This document shows positions 48,285 to 56,254 of a stretch of 59,494 nucleotides of DNA, piece after piece. The notes under the pieces are model-generated. The model did no database searches, was not told the origin of the DNA, and saw only the letters and a program-made list of their open reading frames with translations. A program made the position numbers and the translations under genes. How positions within the stretch are numbered: the first letter of the stretch is position 1; each line of letters opens with the position of its first letter. Source of the stretch: Candidatus Woesearchaeota archaeon. Its GTDB lineage: Archaea; Nanobdellota; Nanobdellia; Woesearchaeales; UBA9642. The stretch spans positions 1 to 59,494 of the forward strand of contig JAFGLI010000006.1 of NCBI GenBank assembly GCA_016928115.1. The letters are read 5' to 3'.

Positions 48285-49484
48285 TTATTTTATAACCTTT
48301 AATTCAACATCAGGCCTTACGGTTTCCTTGTAGCCCACACCACAAGCCTTCATTAGATAATCATTTATAACTTCACAGCTGTTTTTGTAATTGCTGTCCC
48401 ATTTTTCTTGTGTTTTCTTAATAAATTTATCAGGGTTTATTCCCAAACGCTCTGCCTCTAATGTTAATCTCTGTTTAGTTGGCCCATATGCTTTCAAAGG
48501 ACCTATGTGTATTTTCAGGGAAAAATTCTTTATCTTTTTGTCCATATCAGTAAGATATTTTTTCAATGTCTCCGGATTAGGATTATAAGCCTGAGGATAT
48601 ATATCAAGCCCTGCATTTAATATTTTTCTCAGAGAATATTCCTGGTCTTCGAGTGTGGTCAAAGCTTGGACATTGTCCTGTACGTTCTGCTCATCACACC
48701 CTTTCAAAGCAGTTAATACCTTTATTTCAAACCGGGATAATTTCTCAAGGATATTTTTCTCATAAATGCCTTCTTTTTCAAATTTGTCTACCACTATTCC
48801 TGTTGAAAGGTTTGTGTCTAACTGGCCTACAAAATCAAGTCCTTTTTTATCAATCTTTCTCCATAATTCAAGAAGGTAATCCAGCGCTATCATCGGCTCT
48901 CCGCCTGAAAACCTCAAAACCCTTATGTCCATATCGGTGTCTGCTTGTTCTTTGTATATTTCTTTTACTCTTTCTCTGTTGGCTATGGCGCTTTCAATAT
49001 AATCTCCTATACTTAAATAAGCCTTTCCTGTGCAGGGTTTGCCGTCATTGCTTTTATTGTCAACATAACAATACCAGCATCCTCCTGTAGCATTTCCGTC
49101 ATGAAAATTACATCCTGCCACCTGGATAATCTGGGGGGGATTATAATCCAGAATATTCTTCATTTTAAACCTTTTTGTGTGCTTATACCATAAAGGGAAA
49201 TCAAACTCATGTTTTTTAACAAAATCCTCTATTTCTTTGTCTGTTTTTTCAGAAACATCAAAAAAATCTCTTTTATATTTTTTACGTGCTAGGGGGTCTG
49301 CCTCTTTAACATTGAACTTAAACCTGAAAACATGCTCCCCTGTATTTATATTGGGCATTACATCAATGACCTTTGAAGTATCTTTTCCCTGTAATGTGCC
49401 TGAATAATCAACAACAAGAATCTTATCATTTTTTACCACTGTTTTTCTTAACTCTAAAGCCCTTTTTATCGGATCTACTTTCAT
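48285..49484 (-). CDS. radical SAM protein with expanded cysteine spacing
   Basis: The 399 residues contain a radical SAM core: QVAGCNFHDGNATGGCWYC, RVLRFSGGEPMIALDYLLELWRKI and VGQLDTNLSTG. The iron-sulfur Cys spacing reads Cx10Cx2C instead of the canonical Cx3Cx2C. The GGEP SAM-binding motif is clear. The ~110-residue N-terminal extension (DYSGTLQGKDTSKVIDVMPNINTGEHVFRF) is unusual. Substrate unknown. It is isolated, convergent with top6A. Confidence 0.85.
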   Translation of the reverse strand: MKVDPIKRALELRKTVVKNDKILVVDYSGTLQGKDTSKVIDVMPNINTGEHVFRFKFNVKEADPLARKKYKRDFFDVSEKTDKEIEDFVKKHEFDFPLWYKHTKRFKMKNILDYNPPQIIQVAGCNFHDGNATGGCWYCYVDNKSNDGKPCTGKAYLSIGDYIESAIANRERVKEIYKEQADTDMDIRVLRFSGGEPMIALDYLLELWRKIDKKGLDFVGQLDTNLSTGIVVDKFEKEGIYEKNILEKLSRFEIKVLTALKGCDEQNVQDNVQALTTLEDQEYSLRKILNAGLDIYPQAYNPNPETLKKYLTDMDKKIKNFSLKIHIGPLKAYGPTKQRLTLEAERLGINPDKFIKKTQEKWDSNYKNSCEVINDYLMKACGVGYKETVRPDVELKVIK

Positions 49485-49707
49485 AACAACACCCCCGAAA
49501 AAAACCCGCCCCCTCTTTTCAGAAATAATGAATTTAATTATTGTAAATACAAATAATATAAAAATCTTTGTTTTTTGTTTTTAAAAAAAGGAAATGAGAA
49601 AAAACCACAATATTTATTAATTTGTTCTCTTATTAGTATTTATAGCGGGGTTTATTTATTATTAATCATAGGTTATTGATAATATAAGTTTTGTTGTTGG
49701 GGGTAAA

Positions 49708-50502
49708 ATGGCAAAGATAATCTTTTTAGGAACAAGCGGAGACTCTATAGTTACAGGAAAACAATTAAGGGCTTCAGGAGGAATTATTTTTAATTACAAT
49801 AATATGCAGTTTCACATAGACCCTGGTCCGGGGGCTCTGGTAAGGGCGCAGCAATATGGAATAAATATAAGAGAAACTACTGCAATACTCGCAAGCCATA
49901 ACCACACAAACCATGCTTCTTCTGTAAATGCCTTAATCAGCGGAATGACTTTGAACGGAATGGACAAGAAAGGAATTCTGATAGCCAATAAGGGAATAAC
50001 TGAAGGGAAAAACAGCTTTGTCACAGAATACAACCAGACTTTACTGGAAAGGGTAATAAATATGGACGGGGTTGCAAAAGTAGGGATAAATAATATTGAT
50101 ATTGTCAAGACGCCTGTAATAAACCATGCAGGCAACGGCTTTAAGATTACAACGCCTGAGTTTATCTTATCATATACTTCAGATACTGAAAACGGCGTTG
50201 AGCTGAAAAAGGCGCATGAAGACTCAAACATCATAATAATCAACTGCAAGCACCCTTCAGGCGTATCCCAGGAAGGACATATGAATGTGGATGATGTCAT
50301 TGATTTCCTGAAAGCAACAAAGCCCAGCCTTGGAATAATAACCCATTTCGGAATAAAAATGATACAAAAGAATCCCCTTGATGAAACAAGGATTATACAA
50401 AGAGAATCAAAAGTCCAGATAATAGCAGCCAAGGACGGCATGGAGATAAACCCCAAGGATTATTCTGCTTCTTTAAAACAAAAGAAACTCAAGAGTTATT
50501 AG
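49708..50502 (+). CDS. metallo-beta-lactamase-fold protein with HxHxNH
   Basis: The 264 residues follow the MBL fold: IIFLGTSGDSIVTGKQLRASGGIIFNY, FHIDPGPGALVRAQQYGI, ASHNHTNHASSVNALI, VINHAGNGFKI, SYTSDTENG, NCKHPS and IITHFGIK. The zinc motif HNHTNH has Asn in place of the usual Asp of HxHxDH. Other ligands (His in NHAGNG, Asp in SDTE, His in THFG) appear present. Function is unknown; nuclease or lactonase-like hydrolase are options. A GGGGG-containing leader precedes it. Confidence 0.82.
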   Translation: MAKIIFLGTSGDSIVTGKQLRASGGIIFNYNNMQFHIDPGPGALVRAQQYGINIRETTAILASHNHTNHASSVNALISGMTLNGMDKKGILIANKGITEGKNSFVTEYNQTLLERVINMDGVAKVGINNIDIVKTPVINHAGNGFKITTPEFILSYTSDTENGVELKKAHEDSNIIIINCKHPSGVSQEGHMNVDDVIDFLKATKPSLGIITHFGIKMIQKNPLDETRIIQRESKVQIIAAKDGMEINPKDYSASLKQKKLKSY

Positions 50503-50531
50503 TTTTTTAATCCAGATAAAAAATTAATTCT

Positions 50532-51176
50532 TTAAAATCCCAGAATTTCTTTCAAGTCATATAAGGAATAAATCTTAACTGAGGGATTTACATTAGAAAA
50601 TTTGTATTTATTATCTTCCCTTATTAAAAGAACATCAAGCACATCTGCATTTTTTGCAGCTTCCACATCTTCCTTAGCATTTCCCACATACATGGCTTTG
50701 GATTTATCCACACCCAGTATATTCAGGCAGGATTCCAATCCATGAGGATGGGGCTTTGGCTTTATCCCGTTTGAAGCCTGCGCAATTATTATGCCATCAA
50801 AATCACCTTCCCCCAGCATACCAATCTCAAGGGAGGCTATATTATTTTCTGCAGCAGTAACTATTCCTGTTTTGTATTTTTTTTTCCTTAATTCTTCTAT
50901 AAAAACAATATCACTATATGGTTTTGTAAATTTTTCTCTTATATTCGGAGTATCATATTCCCTGAATTTGTCCCAGAATAATTTACTGTCTACTCTGAAT
51001 TTTTCACGTATCATCTCATCCCTGTTGGACTCAAACCAACACATATCAATGTCTTCATCTTTTGGATTGGTGATTCCAAATTCACGTAATGTCTCTCTAA
51101 ATGCATAATGAATATGACTCATATTAGTATGCACAAGCGTCCCGTCCAGATCAAAGATTACTGCTTCATATTTCAT
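50532..51176 (-). CDS. HAD-superfamily hydrolase (phosphoglycolate phosphatase-like)
   Basis: The 214 residues show motif I DLDGTLVHTNM, motif II TGIVTAAENN, motif III GIKPKPHPHGL and motif IV YVGNAKEDVEAAKNADV, where Asn stands in place of the usual Asp. A helical cap (residues ~20-85) lies between I and II, class I. Small-molecule phosphatase activity is expected; substrate unknown. It is convergent with the MBL gene. Confidence 0.88.
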   Translation of the reverse strand: MKYEAVIFDLDGTLVHTNMSHIHYAFRETLREFGITNPKDEDIDMCWFESNRDEMIREKFRVDSKLFWDKFREYDTPNIREKFTKPYSDIVFIEELRKKKYKTGIVTAAENNIASLEIGMLGEGDFDGIIIAQASNGIKPKPHPHGLESCLNILGVDKSKAMYVGNAKEDVEAAKNADVLDVLLIREDNKYKFSNVNPSVKIYSLYDLKEILGF

Positions 51177-51232
51177 AATTTAAAGAATTAATAATAAATA
51201 TAAAAATATTTCGGAGTTAAATATATATTAAT

Positions 51233-52177
51233 TTACAGCAAAAAAACAATAAAATAACCTACCAAACAACCTAATGTGACAAAGGGCATTGCAGGGTAAT
51301 AATGCTTCTTTTTTGAATAAAGAAATAATAAGAACAAAGCCAGGGTTGTAGTAAAAGTTATTATTGAGGTCTGTAAAAAGGCTGCACCTTTAGTCAGACC
51401 ATTCATTATCAGGCTCTCCATCACTGCCCCGGAGAATATCAAAGGGAATGCAATATCCCCCCCGCCAAGGATTGCAATATTTGCTTTTGTTTTTATGGTT
51501 TTTTCTGCTTTATCTTCTCTCAAGACAGCTTTTGTTTTGGATTTTAATTTTCCTATTTTGCCTTTTGAATAAGGTATCATCAGTCCGGGAAATATGCTGT
51601 TTTCAAACTGAAACTTAGCCATTTTTACCATATGTTTTGATTTCCATACTGCAAACATATCATAAACAGAAATAACTAAAAGAAGGACAAAAGCCCAGAA
51701 AACACTGAACAAAGGGACTATCAGAACAGCAATCCCTGAATATATGAGAACCTCGGTTATATTGTGCAGAAGAACACTGCTGAACCTTGAAATCTTCAGG
51801 AAAGCCAGCACTAATGCTGTTCCCCAGATTACGTATTTGTTCTTAAACAAAACACCCAATGATATTGATAGTGTAAGAAAAACTGCAAGGAAAAACCACC
51901 CTCTCCAAACCATTGTCTTGTTAAACCTTATAATCATAAGTATCAATAATGTTCCTATTGCAACAGCCCCCAATATATAAAGCAGTGAGGAATATCCCTC
52001 AACATTGGGTCTATCGCCTATTGCTGTTTCATCGTGCCTGACAACTATTATTGTTTTATTATCAGGAGTAATCTCCTCGCCTATTTCAGCATCCCTGCTT
52101 ATAAGAAATAATCCTGTGACCTGGGAAGCAACAAACAAAAAAAGCAGGAGTAATGTTATTCTAAGGTTATGTTTCAT
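51233..52177 (-). CDS. presenilin-like intramembrane aspartyl protease (A22)
   Basis: The track start overlaps the TATA box (AATTTATAAATAACC). I choose MKHNLRITLLLLFLFVASQVTGLF at 52177, giving ~314 residues. About nine membrane helices are visible. The catalytic Asp pair is in SVYDMFAVWKSKHMV (YD) and ILGGGDIAFPLIFSGAVM (GxGD). A soluble loop separates them, as in archaeal presenilin homologues. It cleaves membrane-spanning peptides such as signal-peptide remnants. Confidence 0.93.
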   Translation of the reverse strand: MKHNLRITLLLLFLFVASQVTGLFLISRDAEIGEEITPDNKTIIVVRHDETAIGDRPNVEGYSSLLYILGAVAIGTLLILMIIRFNKTMVWRGWFFLAVFLTLSISLGVLFKNKYVIWGTALVLAFLKISRFSSVLLHNITEVLIYSGIAVLIVPLFSVFWAFVLLLVISVYDMFAVWKSKHMVKMAKFQFENSIFPGLMIPYSKGKIGKLKSKTKAVLREDKAEKTIKTKANIAILGGGDIAFPLIFSGAVMESLIMNGLTKGAAFLQTSIITFTTTLALFLLFLYSKKKHYYPAMPFVTLGCLVGYFIVFLL

Positions 52178-52231
52178 TGATAGTTTATTTATGTGGTTAT
52201 TTATAAATTTTGTTTTGGTCATTTAATGTTC

Positions 52232-52395
52232 TCTAAAAACACGAAAACATTTATACATGTAAAAATGAAACATTTTTGAGCATAAATATTTTCTAAAAAC
52301 ACGAAAACATTTATACATGTAAAAATCAGGAAAAAAGATTTTTGAGCATAAATATTTTCTAAAAACACGAAAACATTTATATATATTAAAAATTA
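52232..52395 (+). repeat. three tandem promoter-plus-hairpin units
   Basis: The unit TCTAAAAACACGAAAACATTTATA begins at 52232, 52292 and 52358 (periods 60 and 66). Each unit has a TATA-like ACATTTATA. The first two continue into a hairpin: AAAAATGaaaCATTTTT or AAAAATC...GATTTTT, each followed by GAGCATAAATATT. The third leads directly to the gene at 52409 at proper promoter distance. The first is close to the divergent protease gene. Confidence 0.85.
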
Positions 52396-52408
52396 GATTA
52401 TAATTAAA

Positions 52409-53077
52409 ATGGCAGGACCTTACAGGGATTTGACAAGCAAGGAGATTCATGTCACAGAATATGAGATAGAGAATGAATCTTTTTTTCATCTTAAAAGCCT
52501 TTACAGAATGATATATAACTGGCTTATAGAGGAAAACTACCGTGACCCAAAAGACGGCGGAACCAAGTTTGAAAGGGTTTTTATGAAAAAAGTAAGCCCC
52601 ACAGGAAATGAAGAAATACATTGGTGGTGGAGAGCACAAAAAACTCCTGAAGGAGCAAACAAAGACTACTGGGCTTATTTGTTTAAGATACGCTGTCAAT
52701 TAATTGACCATAAAAAAGTGAAGCAAAAGATAAAAGGAAGAAATTATAAAATGGATACAGGCTCTTTCACAATATATTTCAATTCATATCTTATTCTTGA
52801 CAAAAACAAAGAATGGGAAAAACATTCCTTTTTAAAACACCTTGATAACATTTACCGTACAAGAATCATAAGAAAAAAAATACTTTATCACGTAAATGAA
52901 GTCTACAGGGAAAGCTACAGGCTGAACAATGCAATAAGAAAATTCTTTGAGATGCAGACTCCGTTTGAGGTTCCAAGGACATTCACTCCTGAAAGAGGAT
53001 ATGCATATGAAGAAGGACCTAATACATTACCTGAAAGCAAAGGCCCCGGAAAGGAATTCTTTGAAGCAAATAAATAG
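52409..53077 (+). CDS. hypothetical protein, paralogue family A member 3
   Basis: The 222 residues share the layout of the two proteins at 8.1-9.2 kb: a helix FHLKSLYRMIYNWLIEENYRD, strand-rich IHWWWRAQKTPEG...YWAYLFKIRCQLID, the GSFTIYFNSYLILDKNKEWEKH segment and YRTRIIRKKILYHVNEVYRESYRLNNAI. It has an added ~35-residue C-terminus rich in Pro/Glu/Gly. Function unknown. Expression is probably controlled by the triplicated repeats directly upstream. Confidence 0.65.
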   Translation: MAGPYRDLTSKEIHVTEYEIENESFFHLKSLYRMIYNWLIEENYRDPKDGGTKFERVFMKKVSPTGNEEIHWWWRAQKTPEGANKDYWAYLFKIRCQLIDHKKVKQKIKGRNYKMDTGSFTIYFNSYLILDKNKEWEKHSFLKHLDNIYRTRIIRKKILYHVNEVYRESYRLNNAIRKFFEMQTPFEVPRTFTPERGYAYEEGPNTLPESKGPGKEFFEANK

Positions 53078-53097
53078 ACTTAAATATTAATCAATTC

Positions 53098-53970
53098 TTA
53101 CTTATTTTTCACATTAAACCCTATCTGCTTTATTTCCTCTTTTGCCCTCTCGCATAATTCAACAGCTATGAGATAAGGCTCCCTCACCCTCACATTGGTG
53201 TTGTTCATTATCACTTCTATAATCTTGCTGTTTCCGTATTTATCCCTTTTCAATGATTTTAATTTATCCATTTCCCCTCTCTCAAAAATCTCTTCCTCTG
53301 ATTTCTGGAGTTTCAAAAGCCTTATATACACCTGCATAAGCTGGTTTAAGAGCAATGCAGAATCCACATATTTATGTTTCCCTGGATGAAGAGTCTCCAT
53401 AATATCCCCGAACCAGGAGCTTTTTATTTTTATTTTATCCCTTATCTTATTATTTCCACCATGTGCCTTGTCATATACCTGCCCGATTGCCTTGTTTACA
53501 GGCATGACATTGGTTTTTATGCCATTAATATACTTTTCAATTTTTTGCTGCTGTTCTTTGATATCCTTCCTGACAATTACCTCCTTGGGGTGTATTTTTT
53601 CATCAAGAATAACATATATTATTAATGTATAAAGAGCGATAATGCCTAAATTCAGGAAAACAATAACAAGGTTATCCATATCCATTAAAAAATTAATTTC
53701 TCTTGTCAGGGAATAAAACAAAACAAGCAGCAATAAAGGAATGGCCCAGAGGGCTTTCTTCATCTTCGGGTCGCCTTTATACAAAAAAACAAAAAGCACT
53801 ACTGTAAGAACTGATGGAAAGAAAGCTGCTATAACATAAAATATCTCAGTATTTGTATGTGCAGCAATAGTAAAAACAAAAAAAAGAACTAAAAATAAAT
53901 AAATAACAGAAGTTCTGTCAAAAATTTTCTTGATGAATCCTTTGTTTATAATCAAATCTTCTTCTTCCAT
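53098..53970 (-). CDS. membrane protein with soluble C-terminal domain
   Basis: The 290 residues contain four hydrophobic segments (about 21-37, 44-62, 72-88 and 98-122). A cytosolic domain of ~165 residues follows (KYINGIKTNVMPVNKAIGQVYDKAHGGNNKIRDKIKIKSSWFGDIMETLHPGKHKY), mostly helical. I do not recognise the family. It converges with the gene at 52409. Confidence 0.6.
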   Translation of the reverse strand: MEEEDLIINKGFIKKIFDRTSVIYLFLVLFFVFTIAAHTNTEIFYVIAAFFPSVLTVVLFVFLYKGDPKMKKALWAIPLLLLVLFYSLTREINFLMDMDNLVIVFLNLGIIALYTLIIYVILDEKIHPKEVIVRKDIKEQQQKIEKYINGIKTNVMPVNKAIGQVYDKAHGGNNKIRDKIKIKSSWFGDIMETLHPGKHKYVDSALLLNQLMQVYIRLLKLQKSEEEIFERGEMDKLKSLKRDKYGNSKIIEVIMNNTNVRVREPYLIAVELCERAKEEIKQIGFNVKNK

Positions 53971-54050
53971 CTTTTATAAATACATAAAAAATTAATAATA
54001 AACTATAAAAATGTTTTGCTGTTTTTTATTTTCAAGGTAAAAACCATAAG

Positions 54051-54060
54051 TTTTATAAAT
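54051..54060 (+). promoter_or_regulatory. TATA box of the S13 operon
   Basis: TTTTATAAAT predicts a start near 54080, leaving a leader of roughly 70-75 bases before the S13 ATG. Confidence 0.55.
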
Positions 54061-54080
54061 AGATAATTATTCCTCTGAAA

Positions 54081-54138
54081 AAACCCGAGTGAGAAGCGAT
54101 TATAGGGTTTCAGATATGCTTCTTTTTAATAAGGGTTT
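54081..54138 (+). promoter_or_regulatory. possible pseudoknot/hairpin switch in the S13 leader
   Basis: AAACCC (54081-54086) can pair with GGGTTT at 54105-54110, while AGAAGC (54092-54097) pairs with GCTTCT (54118-54123). The two helices interleave as an H-type pseudoknot. A second GGGTTT at 54133-54138 can instead take AAACCC, giving a nested hairpin. The element ends 15 bases before the ATG. Confidence 0.5.
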
Positions 54139-54153
54139 TAATATGATGTAAAA

Positions 54154-54642
54154 ATGGCTGAAGATAATAAAATACATAGAAAAACAAAAGAAGGAAAAGG
54201 ATTCAAGCATTTAGTTAGAATAGGGGATACTGATTTAGACGGAAGTAAATATATAATCGAAGCACTGAGAAAAATAAAAGGAATCAACATGAGTTTCTCA
54301 AATGCCTTATGTAAGATTACTGATATAGACTCAAATAAAAAAGCAGGGGAGCTTTCTGATGAAGAAATTAAAAAAATAGATGATGCAGTCAAAAACCCTA
54401 TAAAATATAATCTGCCTAGATGGCTTTATAACAGGAGAAAAGACTACAAAACAGGCAGTGATATGCATATAATAAAAGGAAAGCTTGATTTTGTAAAGGA
54501 TGAAGACATACAGAGAATGAAGAAGATAAAAAGCTACAAGGGACTAAGGCACCAATGGGGGCTTACTGTAAGGGGGCAAAGAACAAGATCTAATTTCAGG
54601 AAAAGCAAAGCCAAAGGCTCAGGATTTAAAAGAAAAAAATAA
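54154..54642 (+). CDS. rps13: 30S ribosomal protein S13
   Basis: The 162 residues match archaeal S13: FKHLVRIGDTDLDGSKYIIEALRKIKGINMSFSNALCKI, LPRWLYNRRKDYKTGSDMHIIKGKL and SYKGLRHQWGLTVRGQRTRSNFR. It binds the head of the small subunit at bridges to the large one. It opens the S13-S4-S3-S11-RpoD cluster. Its leader contains a possible switch, and a hairpin cluster separates it from S4. Confidence 0.97.
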   Translation: MAEDNKIHRKTKEGKGFKHLVRIGDTDLDGSKYIIEALRKIKGINMSFSNALCKITDIDSNKKAGELSDEEIKKIDDAVKNPIKYNLPRWLYNRRKDYKTGSDMHIIKGKLDFVKDEDIQRMKKIKSYKGLRHQWGLTVRGQRTRSNFRKSKAKGSGFKRKK

Positions 54643-54663
54643 AATAAATTATGTGATTCACTA

Positions 54664-54757
54664 TGGGACAAGTAAAAATTACACAAATCCAAAAAAAGAT
54701 TTGTGAAGTATGGAAGAAAAACTTCCAACTTTCAAAAAAAGAAATTTTTGAGTCCCA
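54664..54757 (+). promoter_or_regulatory. three-hairpin element between S13 and S4
   Basis: TGGGAC (54664-54669) pairs with GTCCCA (54752-54757) and encloses three hairpins: CACAAATC/GATTTGTG, TGGAAG/CTTCCA and TCAAAAA/TTTTTGA. The folded unit sits 20 bases before the S4 ATG, with a GAGGT ribosome site outside it. Confidence 0.6.
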
Positions 54758-54776
54758 GTATTTTAAGAGGTAAAAA

Positions 54777-55397
54777 ATGGGAGACCCAAAAAAAATCAGG
54801 AAAAAATACACAACCCCATCACACCCATGGCAGAGGTCTAATCTGGAGAATGAAGCCAGGCTTGTAAAAGAATACGGACTGATAAGAAAAAAAGAAGTAT
54901 GGAAAGTTAATTCCCTGCTTAAGAAAATCAAGGCAGAAGTCAAAGAAATCGCTGCTTCTGAAGGAGAAAAGGCAGAGAAAGACAAAAACCTGCTACTCAA
55001 AAAACTTAAAAGCTGGGGACTGTTAAAGCCTGAACAGGGAATTGATGATGTGCTTGTTCTCGAAACAAAGGATTTAATGGAAAGACGTTTACAGACACTG
55101 GTTTTCAAAAAAGGAATGTCCAAATCAATAGACCAAGCAAGACAATTCATAGTCCACGGCCATATTAAAGTCGGGGACAAAAAAATGAATACTCCGTCAT
55201 ACATGGTAAAAACAGGGGAAGAAGACCTGATTGGATTTATTGGAAGATCATCACTATCAGACCCTGAGCATCCTGAAAGAGTTTCAAAGAAAGAGAAAAA
55301 ACTAATTAAAGAGGAGCCAAAGGCAGAAGAAAAATCAACTGAAGAAAATAAAGACGAAAAAACTGAAGATAAAAAACAAGAGAGCAATGAAAAATGA
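54777..55397 (+). CDS. rps4: 30S ribosomal protein S4
   Basis: The 206 residues match archaeal S4: PKKIRKKYTTPSHPWQRSNLENEARLVKEYGLIRKKEVW, an S4-type RNA-binding domain (ERRLQTLVFKKGMSKSIDQARQFIVHGHIKVGDKKMNTPSYMV) and a ~35-residue Lys/Glu tail. S4 starts 30S assembly; in bacteria it represses the S13 operon by binding a pseudoknot. It overlaps the S3 start by 4 bases. Confidence 0.97.
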   Translation: MGDPKKIRKKYTTPSHPWQRSNLENEARLVKEYGLIRKKEVWKVNSLLKKIKAEVKEIAASEGEKAEKDKNLLLKKLKSWGLLKPEQGIDDVLVLETKDLMERRLQTLVFKKGMSKSIDQARQFIVHGHIKVGDKKMNTPSYMVKTGEEDLIGFIGRSSLSDPEHPERVSKKEKKLIKEEPKAEEKSTEENKDEKTEDKKQESNEK

Positions 55398-56254
55398 TAG
55401 AAAGGGATTTTGTAAAACAAAAAATAAAGGAATTTGAAATCAAGGAATATATACAGAGCAATCTGTCAAATGTAGGCTTAAGGAATGTTGAGATGAAAAG
55501 AACCCCTCTGGGAATCAAGCTGGTTATAAGCGCATCAAAACCTGGATTGGTTGTAGGCAAAAAAGGCTCAAACATCAACAAGCTTACAGAAGACCTAAAA
55601 GTCAAATTTGAGCTTGAAAATCCACAGATTGAACTTGAGGAAGTTGAAAAGCCCTATTCATACGCAACAATTGTTGCTGAAGAAATAGTTAATTCACTGG
55701 AAAGATTCGGGTCAAACAATTTCAAGAGTATAGGATATAATGTAATGGAAAAAGTCATGAGGGAAGGAGATGCCCTGGGAGTTGAGATACTTATCTCAGG
55801 AAAAGTTCCAAGTGCAAGAGCAAGAGTCTGGAGATTTTACAAAGGATACCTGAAAAAATGCGGAAATATCGCATACAGGGAAGTGGATAAGTCATTCCAG
55901 GTTGCAAAACTGAAAACAGGCACCATAGGCATAAAAGTGAGCATAATGAAAAAAGAAACCAAACTGCCTGATGATATCATACTAAAAAAAGAAGATATGG
56001 AAACAGAATTCTCTGAAGTTGAAAAAGATAAAGAATTAGAAGAAAAAAAGGAACAAATAGAAAAAGATGAAATAAAAGAAGATAAAAAACCTGAAGAAAA
56101 GACTGAAAAAGAGAAAAAGAAAACTAAAAAGAAAAAAGACAGCAAGACAAAAAAAGCTGGGAAAAAAGATGATGAAAAAGCCAAAACAAAGAAAAAGACT
56201 GAAAAATCATCTGAAAAGAAAAAAACAACAAAGAAGAAAGGTAATAAAAAATGA
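55394..56254 (+). CDS. rps3: 30S ribosomal protein S3, displaced from its usual operon
   Basis: Of 286 residues, the first ~205 are archaeal S3. The KH domain is visible in [24 protein letters not shown], and the C-domain in [29 protein letters not shown] and [13 protein letters not shown] ~80-residue Lys/Glu tail follows. In most archaea S3 lies in the S19-L22-S3-L29 cluster; here it is inserted between S4 and S11 with 4-base overlaps on both sides. Confidence 0.95.
   Translation: MIERDFVKQKIKEFEIKEYIQSNLSNVGLRNVEMKRTPLGIKLVISASKPGLVVGKKGSNINKLTEDLKVKFELENPQIELEEVEKPYSYATIVAEEIVNSLERFGSNNFKSIGYNVMEKVMREGDALGVEILISGKVPSARARVWRFYKGYLKKCGNIAYREVDKSFQVAKLKTGTIGIKVSIMKKETKLPDDIILKKEDMETEFSEVEKDKELEEKKEQIEKDEIKEDKKPEEKTEKEKKKTKKKKDSKTKKAGKKDDEKAKTKKKTEKSSEKKKTTKKKGNKK

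Noticed and set aside
52223-52699. Minus-strand ORF with three KCFRVFRKYLCS repeats
   Set aside because: It reads the triplicated promoter repeats antisense and overlaps the better-supported gene at 52409.
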